A stretch of DNA of 64,000 nt from Pedobacter polysacchareus (GTDB lineage: Bacteria; Bacteroidota; Bacteroidia; Sphingobacteriales; Sphingobacteriaceae), in NCBI RefSeq assembly GCF_019802255.1, contig NZ_JAHYSS010000004.1, forward strand, positions 751,750 to 815,749, in the 5' to 3' direction. Below, one piece after another: positions 8,166-17,800 of this stretch. Below the pieces are notes generated by a model, which ran no database searches, had not been told where the DNA came from, and saw nothing but the letters and a program-made list of their open reading frames with translations. Both the position numbers and the translations under genes were made by a program. Positions within the stretch are counted from its first letter, which is position 1. Every line of letters begins with the position of its first letter.

Positions 8166-8846
8166 ATGAAATTAGCTGTAATAGGAGTGTTGTCTTTTGT
8201 TGGAATGACCGGAGTTTTTGCGCAGGAACTCAAAGAGAAACAAAAATCGGATCAAAAGGAGATCTACACCCCAAAGAATACAAAAAAAGAGCAATTGGCA
8301 GCTCCGGCAAAAACCGAAGAGGAACTGCCATTAGATGACAGGGGAAAATACATCTATTATGAAGTGGTGATCCGAAAAGGGAAAACAAAAGAAGAGCTCA
8401 TTCAATTAGCGAAAGCATATTTTAAAAGTGATTCAGGTCCTAAAGTCAATCTTCTGGAAAAAGACTCCCTTTATACCGGCAAAGGAAAATTAATCATCAA
8501 TAAAACAGCTTTTGTATTGACTCGCCCTTCCGGAGAAGTTCGCTATCAGCTATACTTGGATTTTAAAGAAGGTAAATATCGTTTTTGGCTAACTGATTTC
8601 AACTTTATTCCTTATCAACGGGATCGTTATGGCAATTTTGTTCCTGCAACTTCGATAGGGTTGCCATTAGAACGAAAACCGGGAAAATTAAATGCATCAG
8701 AATGGACTGCGTACCTTAGGGCAACGACAAAAGAAGCACAGGAGTTCGCTGCTCAGTTGAAGCAGGGTATGCTGGCGGATACAGCAATAATTCAACCTGC
8801 CGCAAAAGAGATTCCGGTACAAAGTACAAAAAATCAAAAATGGTAA
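8166..8846 (+). CDS. DUF4468-like exported protein
   Basis: This is a 226-residue protein with a signal peptide ending 'MTGVFAQ-ELK'. A Lys/Gln-rich linker follows, then a domain whose start ('DRGKYIYYEVVIRKGKTKEELIQLAKAYF') and middle ('YTGKGKLIINKTAF', 'YQLYLDFKEGKYRFWLTDF') match the pattern of DUF4468, a TBP-like-fold domain of unknown function common in exported Bacteroidota proteins. The ATG at 8166 is preferred over the GTG two codons earlier. The stop codon directly abuts that of the convergent YkuK-like gene with no space between them. Confidence 0.65.
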   Translation: MKLAVIGVLSFVGMTGVFAQELKEKQKSDQKEIYTPKNTKKEQLAAPAKTEEELPLDDRGKYIYYEVVIRKGKTKEELIQLAKAYFKSDSGPKVNLLEKDSLYTGKGKLIINKTAFVLTRPSGEVRYQLYLDFKEGKYRFWLTDFNFIPYQRDRYGNFVPATSIGLPLERKPGKLNASEWTAYLRATTKEAQEFAAQLKQGMLADTAIIQPAAKEIPVQSTKNQKW

Positions 8847-9320
8847 TTAGTGTACCATTTTATCTGCACAGGTAGAACTGGCGAAAGCTTCAGGCTTAGC
8901 CTTGAAAATAAAGCCCATACTGAGAATGTAACCCATTGCCTCATTCAAAGCTTTGTTAGACTTAAACATGGGGTTGGTGTTAATGTCGGCATGGACCTCC
9001 AGATCCACGTCGTACAAGTCCAGTAAATCACAAACGGAATAGGCCGTTTCAATGGATTTCTGTACCTCTACCAGCATCCTTTCTTTGATGCTCATCTTCT
9101 GTGGCGTTTTTTCCTGATGGATGTACATGAAACCGCCATGGTTTTCCCTCAACAGGACAATGACAGTCGCAAAATCAGTGAGTGGCCCTTTTACCTGTGA
9201 GTCTGTACCGATACAGACCTTTAGGTGGAACCCTTTTTCGGTCTCCCTGATGATGGCTTGTTCTACTTCTTCTAAAATCGACGTGTGAATCACTTCGCCG
9301 CTAAATTTCTTCCAGGTCAT
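8847..9320 (-). CDS. YkuK-family RNase H-like protein (DUF458)
   Basis: This 157-residue protein matches the YkuK/DUF458 family, predicted to have the ribonuclease H fold. The acidic strand 'KVCIGTDSQVKG' would carry the first metal-binding Asp, and 'DVDLEVHADINTN' and 'AMGYILSMGFIFKAKPEAFASSTCADKMVH' are conserved family segments. Cellular function is not established; in Firmicutes the family is linked to sporulating cells, which does not apply here. It ends back to back with the DUF4468-like gene. Confidence 0.8.
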   Translation of the reverse strand: MTWKKFSGEVIHTSILEEVEQAIIRETEKGFHLKVCIGTDSQVKGPLTDFATVIVLLRENHGGFMYIHQEKTPQKMSIKERMLVEVQKSIETAYSVCDLLDLYDVDLEVHADINTNPMFKSNKALNEAMGYILSMGFIFKAKPEAFASSTCADKMVH

Positions 9321-9643
9321 ACGTTATTGGTGTTAAATAAACAACCCGTATTCAGGTTTCTTAAAAATAAGTGGATTAAATTAAATAACCATTAATTCTA
9401 TGTGGTTTAATTGTCAACAAACACTTAGTTTTCAACAGGTTGAGTGGTTTTGTGTGCGTAAATAAGGCTGGAAAGATGTCTTACAGCTCGCTGCGGGCGC
9501 TTTACAAGAGAATTCAGAATACTTAAAATCAGCTGCTCCAAAACAAAAAATGAAAACCCTTTCTTTTCATTTTTGTTATAATATATCCTACCTAAGGATC
9601 GTTTCTTATAGAAGAACAGGTTATTAATCTAAATATAAGCATT
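9321..9643. other. Intergenic region with an AT-rich hairpin
   Basis: This stretch between divergent genes holds no open frame of note. The one clear structure is a hairpin at 9543-9576: ACAAAAAATGAAAA and TTTTCATTTTTGT pair around a seven-base loop. It could be part of a leader of the small downstream gene or a small RNA; neither is supported further. A short GC-richer patch near 9480-9510 is unexplained. Confidence 0.35.
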
Positions 9644-9862
9644 ATGAAAGCAGAATTGATTAATGAGTTTTATTTACTACAGCAAAGCATGGCTCCTTTT
9701 GATTATCGTGAGAAAATTGAGGAGCAGGTTTATGAACCTTTAAAAAAAGCAAATCATAAAATGACCTCCTGGATCTACAGGCGAGGGAAAATGCTCATGA
9801 TACTGGATCGTAAAATGAACAGTTCCATGAAGCACATCAGAAGAAAATACCTGAAGTTTTAA
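9644..9862 (+). CDS. Small basic hypothetical protein
   Basis: This 72-residue protein has no recognised family. It is rich in Lys, Arg and Met with a strongly basic second half ('SWIYRRGKMLMILDRKMNSS', 'IRRKYLKF') and reads as two or three helices. There is no signal peptide, membrane span or Cys. Codon use looks like its neighbours, and the frame begins with ATG after an AT-rich stretch. It sits alone before the helicase gene. A nucleic-acid-binding role would be a guess from charge only. Confidence 0.5.
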   Translation: MKAELINEFYLLQQSMAPFDYREKIEEQVYEPLKKANHKMTSWIYRRGKMLMILDRKMNSSMKHIRRKYLKF

Positions 9863-9915
9863 TCTGAATTTTATATTTCCCAGCATTAACAGCGGTGGTT
9901 AAGGCTTAATTCCCT

Positions 9916-9923
9916 TATCTTTG
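9916..9923 (+). promoter_or_regulatory. -7 box directly before the helicase start codon
   Basis: TATCTTTG is an exact TAnnTTTG box and ends only seven bases before the ATG at 9931. Transcription would then begin at or next to the A of the start codon, so the mRNA may be leaderless. Confidence 0.5.
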
Positions 9924-9930
9924 TACCATT

Positions 9931-11235
9931 ATGGTAGAAAAGATACTGGAGAAATTAAAAATTACTTCTTTGAACGAGATGCAGCAGGCATCACTTGCGG
10001 CGACCGGAAAAGGAAGTGACGTGGTTTTATTGGCACCAACAGGTTCTGGTAAAACATTAGGCTTTTTGTTTCCTCTATTGAACAACCTCAATGCAGATGT
10101 AAAAGGAGTGCAGGCTTTAGTACTGGTACCTTCTCGTGAACTTGCTTTACAGATTGAGCAAGTATTCAAGCAGATGGGAACTGGGTTTAAAGTGAACTGC
10201 TGTTACGGGGGGCACCCTGTTAAAACAGAACGAAATAATTTAGAACAACCACCGGCAGTACTGATTGGTACACCGGGAAGAATAGCATATCATTTGCGTC
10301 ATGAAAATTTCGATGAATCTCCGATCCATACCCTTGTGTTGGACGAGTTCGATAAGGCGCTGGAATTTGGTTTCCAACAGGATATGGCCTATATCATCGA
10401 GAAATTACTTTCTTTAAAACAAAGAATCCTGACCTCAGCTACGGCAATGGATCAGATTCCTGAATTTACAGGGGTAAAAAAACCGGTGGAAATAGATTTC
10501 CTGAAAGATGTAAAGGTAGCACCTGATTTGAAGCTGAAAAAAGTGCTAACTACTGCTGCGGATAAACTGGATACTTTATTTCAATTGATCTGTAAGATCG
10601 GAAATAAAACCACCTTGATTTTCTGTAACCACAGAGAAACAGTAGATAGAATCAGTGATTTGCTGATCGATAAAGATTTGGCACACGATATTTTTCATGG
10701 TGGCATGGAGCAGGATGAGCGTGAGCGCGCCCTGCTGAAATTCAGAAATGGAAGTATCAAAATTCTAATCACAACAGATCTGGCTTCACGTGGACTGGAT
10801 ATTCCTGAGGTAGAATACATCATTCATTACCAGTTGCCTTATACAGAAGATGCGTTTTTACACCGTAACGGACGTACTGCCCGTATGAATGCAAAAGGGA
10901 CCGCTTACCTGGTAATCGCTGATGATGAAAAATACCCATTCCTGAAAGCAGATATAGAGACTGAAAACCTAAAAGGTAACTTTGCGCTACCTAAAGACAG
11001 TCAGTGGCAAACATTATACATCGCTGCAGGTAAAAAAGACAAGGTCAATAAAATTGATATCGTTGGTTTATTATTGAAAAAAGGTGGTCTGGAAAAGGAC
11101 GATGTTGGCCTGATCGAAGTGAAGGATACCGCTTCTTATGTGGCTGTTAAAAGAAACATGGTGGGCAGAGTACTTGCCGCTTTAACTAACGAAAAAATTA
11201 AAAATAAAAAAGTGAAAATTGAAGTTGCGATGTAA
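9931..11235 (+). CDS. DEAD-box RNA helicase, DbpA-like
   Basis: This is a 434-residue ATP-dependent RNA helicase. The order of motifs is: Q motif near residues 14-19, APTGSGKT (35-42, ATP binding), PSRELA (67-72), GTPGR (113-117), DEFD (138-141, the Walker B position that is normally DEAD), SAT (169-171), 'TDLASRGLDIP' and 'HRNGRTAR'. The last ~75 residues ('KKDKVNKIDIVGLLLKKGG' to the end) look like the DbpA RNA-binding domain, which in E. coli recognises 23S rRNA helix 92, so a role in large-subunit assembly is likely. DEFD for DEAD is an uncommon replacement. Confidence 0.88.
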   Translation: MVEKILEKLKITSLNEMQQASLAATGKGSDVVLLAPTGSGKTLGFLFPLLNNLNADVKGVQALVLVPSRELALQIEQVFKQMGTGFKVNCCYGGHPVKTERNNLEQPPAVLIGTPGRIAYHLRHENFDESPIHTLVLDEFDKALEFGFQQDMAYIIEKLLSLKQRILTSATAMDQIPEFTGVKKPVEIDFLKDVKVAPDLKLKKVLTTAADKLDTLFQLICKIGNKTTLIFCNHRETVDRISDLLIDKDLAHDIFHGGMEQDERERALLKFRNGSIKILITTDLASRGLDIPEVEYIIHYQLPYTEDAFLHRNGRTARMNAKGTAYLVIADDEKYPFLKADIETENLKGNFALPKDSQWQTLYIAAGKKDKVNKIDIVGLLLKKGGLEKDDVGLIEVKDTASYVAVKRNMVGRVLAALTNEKIKNKKVKIEVAM

Positions 11236-11285
11236 ATCGTAATATTTAATTACTGATCTGAATTTAATACATAAAGTTCAATATA

Positions 11286-11534
11286 ATGAGCAATAACGAT
11301 ATTTTTAAGAAATTACGCGTAGCACTAGAGCTAACAAATGATGATATCATCAAAATAATGGAATTAGTGAACTTCAAAATCACAAAAAGTGAGCTTGGTT
11401 CCTTTTTTAGGAGCGATGATCATCCGAATTTTAAGCCATGCGGCGACCAGATTCTGAGGAACTTTTTAAATGGTCTGGTGATTTATAAAAGAGGTCCAAG
11501 AGTAACTGAACCGACTGAAAAACCAGCAAACTAA
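11286..11534 (+). CDS. DUF1456 (YehS-like) single-repeat protein
   Basis: This 82-residue protein has the start 'NNDIFKKLRVALELTNDDIIKIMEL' and the segment 'ITKSELGSFFRSDDHPNFKPCGDQILRNFLNGL', which define one DUF1456 repeat. E. coli YehS carries two such repeats in about 156 residues, so this is the half-length form. The fold is small and helical; function is unknown. It follows the helicase gene by 50 bases in the same direction and is closed by a strong terminator, so the two are probably co-transcribed. Confidence 0.8.
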   Translation: MSNNDIFKKLRVALELTNDDIIKIMELVNFKITKSELGSFFRSDDHPNFKPCGDQILRNFLNGLVIYKRGPRVTEPTEKPAN

Positions 11535-11554
11535 AAATTAATTTTTTTTTATTT

Positions 11555-11593
11555 AGCCGTGTGGAAAATTACCATTTTCTACGCGGCTTTTTT
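11555..11593 (+). terminator. Terminator after the DUF1456 gene
   Basis: AGCCGTGTGGAAAAT and ATTTTCTACGCGGCT form a 15-bp stem with two G-T type mismatches, followed by a T run at 11588-11593. It insulates the giant adhesin operon from upstream transcription. Confidence 0.85.
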
Positions 11594-11881
11594 ATGCAAA
11601 AAATTCGGTTAAAACGGTTAATTGTGGGTTTTTATAATAATTTGTAAACTTTTGTATACAATTGTTTAATGTGTATTTTAGATGATTTATGTTTAAAATA
11701 TAATCATAGACTTATTTAAAATTGAGAAAAATGACAAATTATTGTATATTGGGACTGACAATTAGGATATTAACGCCTTGAAAGAAGTAGGTATAATTGC
11801 CTAGGGTGGAACGTGGATTGTAAGGGCTTCAATGAATATTGTCGACAACGAAGAATACCTTTATTTATTATATCCACCCGT
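11594..11881. other. Upstream region of the giant adhesin gene
   Basis: This AT-rich, probably non-coding stretch should hold the promoter of the 20-kb operon. I found no exact TAnnTTTG box; the nearest is TATAATTG at 11792-11799 with one mismatch and no well-spaced TTG upstream. The reading frame of the adhesin stays open back to a GTG at 11813, but the 23 residues it would add look unlike a protein N-terminus. Confidence 0.4.
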
Positions 11882-14800
11882 ATGATTACAAATTTACCTC
11901 TCCCTCAGGCGCCTGCCAAAGGATCTCCCTTATCCAAATTTCCAGAAAGAATATTTTCTTTATTTGCGTTAGCTTTAGCCGATCAAATGAAATTCTTGTG
12001 CTGTTTGCTATGTCTGGTTGTTTTTGGTCAGCAAGCAAACGCTCAGTTTACGATTACCGAAAACTTTAAAGGCAATTCTACTGGTAATATCACCATCGGT
12101 GGTAATGCTAAATTGACTTCCGGAAAGGAAGATCCGGTAGGTAGTGGTTGGCTGCGACTCACACCCGATTCCACAAATAAGATTGGATATGGTTATGTAA
12201 ATCAATCCTTCCCTTCCACATTAGGTGTTTTGGTCGATTTTGAATATACCGACTGGCGAAGAACAGTGGTTAATCTCGGCGCCGCAGATGGTTTTTCTGT
12301 ATTTCTTTATGATGCTACGAAAGCCAATTCTATTGGTGGAAGAGGAGGTTCCCTTGGGTATGCGCCTATAGCAACCGGTGGTGCTAATGACCATGTTGGT
12401 GTAGTTGGAGGATATGTTGGGATCGGTTTAGATGAATTTGGGAACTTTTCCAATCCAGGCGAGGGAAGGACGGGGGGGGTGACTACCAATACGGGTACCT
12501 TATGGCCGGATAGGATTTCTATGAGAGGCGCTGAGGCAGAAAATTATAAATACCTGACGAGTGCAGTAGTGACAGGTGGGGTAGACTATCCTACCGCAGT
12601 AACTGCAAGGCCAGATCCTACACTCTTTTATAGAAGAGTACAAATCGAAATTCTACCTATTGTAGGGGGCGCAAATAATGGTAAATACCAAATTACAGTG
12701 AAATTGAAAACCAGTTTAACTGGTAACTTTGCAACAGTTCTTGGACCCTATACCTTAGCAACCTTACCCCCGGCAAATCTGAAATTAGGTTTTGCTGGTT
12801 CAACAGGTGGCTCTGTGAATAATCATGAGGTAAGAAATGTAATTATTACTACTCCTGGTGGGGTTAGGGTGGATAAAGCAGTAGATAAGGCAAGCGCAAT
12901 TTCAGGTCAGGATGTAACCTATACTGTGAACGTAACCAACTCTACTCCAGTAGCAATTGCTAATTTGAAACTGGCAGATACCATCAGAAATTCCAACAAT
13001 GCCATTCTAACCGCAGCGGATTTTACCATTAACAGCATCACATTTAGTAATAACGGAAATGCAGGAAATACCTCCCCGGGTTATACCAATGGGACAGTAG
13101 TTGCCGGTGGAACCAATCCATTCAATGCTACTTTGAATTTGGCGGCTAATACCACCAGTAGTTTTACTATAAAGGGAACGATCAGTCCCCAGTATAACAA
13201 TAGCATCCTAAAAAATTCTGTTGGGCTGGATCCTTCGCAGACGGGGATTACAGACACCGATTTAACAAATAACTATTATACAGTTTCAACAAATGTATTG
13301 AAACAAAATGCGGATGTTGCCATTTCAGGTGTGGTAGACAATAGCTGTTATGTTCCCGGAGGGAATACCTTTAATTATACGGTCACAAATCAGGGCTCAA
13401 CTCCCACAGTTGGTCTGGTTACTGTACGTTATACTGCCCCTGCTGGATTCACTGTGGTAGGTACTCCTTCAGGTACAGGATGGACGGTTAGCTTATCTGC
13501 TGGAGTTTATAATTTCACCAGAACACTGGCTGATCCATTGGCTTCAGGCTTTGCTTATCCTCCGATTACCATAAAAGCTGTTGGCCCCACAACCGGAGGA
13601 CCATGGACAAATACGGCAAACGTAATTTATGCACTGGATTCAGACCTTGCGAACAATACAGCAAATGTGCTTACTTATGCCATTCCAGCCGCACCAACTG
13701 CTGCTGCTGCTTCGGTGAACTATTGTGTAGGAGCCACCGCAAGCCCATTAATCGCAACCGGAACAAATTTAAAATGGTATACCGTTCCTGTTGGAGGAAC
13801 AGGAAGTACTACTGCACCTACACCATCAACTACTACTGCAGGAACCACAAGTTATTATGTGACCTCCAGCAATGGTACTTGTGAAGGCCCAATGACCACT
13901 ATCAATGTGGTAGTACAGCCTGTAATAGCTGGAAATACCATTACTGCCAATCAGACCATTTGTTCTGGTATAGTTCCTGCCGCGTTGCAGGGAGGATTAC
14001 CAACAGGTGGATCAGGAACCTACACATATGGCTGGGAGCAAAGTATAAATGGCGGCGCATGGACCGCAGCAGCTGGTACAAATAACCAGGCAAATTATAC
14101 CCCTGCAGCATTAACCGCAACTACCGCTTACCGCAGAAATGTGACTGGCGGCGCTTGCTTAAATACCAGCAACGAGGTTACTGTGACAGTTCAGCCGGCC
14201 ATTAGTTCAAATACGATTGTTCCTCCAGCGAGTTTGTCTCTTTGTGGCACAGGTGATCCTGGATTGATCACTGGTTCAGCAGCACTTGGAGGTACTGGAA
14301 CCCCAGCTTATCAATGGCAATCCAGTACGGACAATGGGACTTATGTTAATATTGCTTCAGCAACCGCAGTGAATTACGATCCCGGACCAATTACCGTTTC
14401 CACCTGGTATCGCCGCCTGGCTACATCAGGAGCTTGTACAATAGCAAATATCAGTAACGTCATTAAGTTTACTGTAAATCCGGTATTGACTGCAGGTACA
14501 ATCGGTGCAGCACAGGCATTCTGCCAGAGTGGTACACCGGCTACGTTCAACGAATTAACACCTGCTACCGGCGGAGATCAGATATATGCCTATCAATGGC
14601 AAAGCAGTACTATTAGTGCTACTACTGGTTTTGCTGACATTGCAGGTGCTACACAAATCAGTTATACGGCAAGCAGCCCAATTACACAAACTACTTATTA
14701 CCGAAGAACGGTGATTTCAGCCGCTTCAGGCTGTGGTCCGGTGAGCAGTCCGGCGGTTGCCGTTACAGTAACTCCAGCGATTTCTGGAAATACATTGACT

Positions 14801-17800
14801 ACACCTGTTGTAACCGCTTATTGCGGGCCATCTGATCCAGGTGTCATTACGGGTTCAACACCTTCTGGTGGCAATGGGACTTATATTTACAAATGGGAGA
14901 GAAGTATTGATGGTGGTAATACTTTCACTGTCATAGGCGGCAATACCATTAATTTAACTCCTGGTCTTGTGTCTCAAATGACGCTATTCCGTAGGACGGT
15001 GACCTCTGGTTCATGTACCTCTATCAGTGTTCCGGTAATTATCTATATTGATCTTGCTCCTACACCTTCAAATGCAGGTGTTAACCAACAACAATGTGCG
15101 ACAGACCTATTCCAGCTAAACGGAAACGTGCCGGTTTTAGGTACAGGCGTATGGTCAGTAGTGTCTGGACAAGCCGTGATTGCGAATGTCAATCAGGCAA
15201 ATACAACGGCAACTGTTGCAAAAGGAAATACAGCTACACTAGCCTGGACCATCAGTGCCGGCGCTTGCCCGTCCTCAGTAAGTAACGTAACCCTGACAAA
15301 TTTCAACAATCCAACCACTGCCAACGCAGGTCCGGATATCACTCAATATAATAGTGGCGTATTCACAATGAATGCTAATGTGCCAACGTCAGGAACCGGT
15401 GTGTGGACTGTTAAAGCAGGAAGCACTGCAACAATTGCCACACCAGCAGCAGCAAATACATTGGTCACTATTGCGCCAGGAACCACCGCAACCTTAATTT
15501 GGACGGTTTCTAATGGCACTTGTACCGCTTCTTCTGATGAAGTCGTGATCACCTATACCAGAAGCGCAGATATTAAAGTAACGAAATCGGTAGTGACTCC
15601 AGGACCATTTGTTGCCGGACAACCGATCGTTTATCGCATTGTAGCTACTAATAATGGCCCAAGTGATGCTACCGGATTAAAGCTGTTAGACAATGTTCCG
15701 GCTGACATTTCTGTACTGGCCATCAGTGCCAGTGCAATGGGAACTGCCGCAGTTACCCAGAATACCTCAGCAGGTAATGCCCTGAATGTAACGGGCGACA
15801 TTGCTTTCGGTGCTGGTAATAGCATCACTATTGATGTGAACGGTACCGTTGCTGCAAATTACTCCGGTAACCTGGTAAATACGGCTACGGTGACTTCTCC
15901 AATTATTCCAGATCCAAATGGAGCAACTTCTACTGTAACCAGTCCGGTGGATAGAAAACCAGTACTGGTGGTCGAGAAAGACGGCCCAGCCAATGTGATC
16001 GCAGGAGCTGCCATTGCCTATAAAATCATTATCAAAAATACAAGTACCAGCGATGCAATTGGTACCGCCATTAAAGACCTGATTCCTGCGCAGATTAATA
16101 ATGTAAACTGGACAGTGAGTAAAACCGGTGCGGCAACCTTTACCGGAAATGCCAGTAATACCGGAAGTAACATCAGCTTTACGGCAACGATTCCTGCAGG
16201 TACAGCCAATACGGTGGTCATTGATGTGACCGGAACCGTGTTGCCTTCTGCAACAGGAAGCTTCAGTAATACCGCCACTGCAACACCTGTAGAAAATGTG
16301 CCGCCAGTAAATTCCAATACGGTAATCACTACAGTTTCCAGCAAATCTGGATTGGTGATGCTGAAAAACGGACCATCCAATGCACAAGCAGGAAGTGCAA
16401 TTACTTATACCTTGAAAGTTACAAATAACGGATTGAGTGATGCCTTAAATGCAAATATCACCGATGCGATACCTGCCAGTATAAAAAACATCACCTGGAA
16501 CGCAACAGTTCAGGGTACGGCGACCATTATTGGTCCAAATGATGGTGGTGGAAATAACACCATCAGCCTGAATGGAAATATACCAACTGGAGCGGCCAAT
16601 GCAATTTTGGTAACGATCAAAGGTATTGTTGATCCATCTTTTAGCGGTAGTATCAGCAATACGGCGGTCGCTACTCCTTCGGAAGTCGGAGGTACCCCAT
16701 CAAGTTCTACAGTGCTTACTCAGGTGAGTCGTACACCGGTATTAACGATTACCAAAACCGGGGCAGCCACTTTAGTTGCCGGGCAGCAGGTCAGCTATGT
16801 GGTTACCGTAACAAATACCAGCACTGCGGATGCGAAAGCTTTGGTAATCGCAGACGCAGTGCCTGCCGAACTAAGCAATGTAACCTGGAGCACCAGTACA
16901 CAAGGAACAGCCTCAGTAATCGGGACAGGAAACGGAACAGCTAATGCAATTAGCGTAACCGGAAACCTTCCTGCAGGAGCGGCCAATAAAATTGTGATCA
17001 ATATCAGTGGAACCTTGAGTGCTGCTTTTTCAGGTACCTTGGCAAATACTGCAACAGCCACACCCGCAGAACCGGGAACGCTAGTAAAATCAGCCACTAA
17101 TACAGGTATTGCGACTAGACAGCCTGCCTTAAGTATCCTGAAAACGGGCCCGGCTACAATTACTGCCGGTAACCAGATTACCTATACGATAACTGTGGGC
17201 AATACTGGAGTTTCGGATGCGGTAGATTTAGTCCTGACAGATGTGGTGCCAGCCAGCATTAAAAATGTAACCTGGACTTCCACTATTAATGGAACAGCAG
17301 TGATCAATAATGGGGCAACCGGAACTGGAAACAACCTTTCCCTAACCGGAGATATTCCGGCTGGTGCAGCCAATAAAATTACCCTGACTGTTAGAGGAAC
17401 CGTTGACCCATCCTTTAGCGGCAGTATTTTAAATACCGCAACCGCTACGCCTACAGAAAGTGCTGCAACGGCAGTCAGCTCTTCAGTAACCACTGCCGCA
17501 ACGCGTACACCGGAATTGAGCATTACCAAAACCGGTCCCGCAGCTTTGGTAGCCGGACAAACCATGACATATACCATTGCCGTAAATAATTTTAGTGCTT
17601 CGGATGCGAAAGCATTGGTAATTACAGATCAGGTACCCGCAACTCTTGGAGGAGTAACCTGGTCGGCAATAGCTGGAGGTGCTGCCGTAATCAATGGTAC
17701 TGCTGCTGGAAGCGGAAACGTGATCAGCCTGAATGCAGATCTTCCGGCAGGAGCCAATAATACCATTACCTTAACGGTGAAAGGTACTGTAGCCGCTTCA

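Noticed and set aside
11813..11881. GTG at 11813 as start of the adhesin
   Set aside because: The first 23 residues it adds are Cys/Arg-rich and unlike any export signal; ATG codons at 11882 and 11987 are better.
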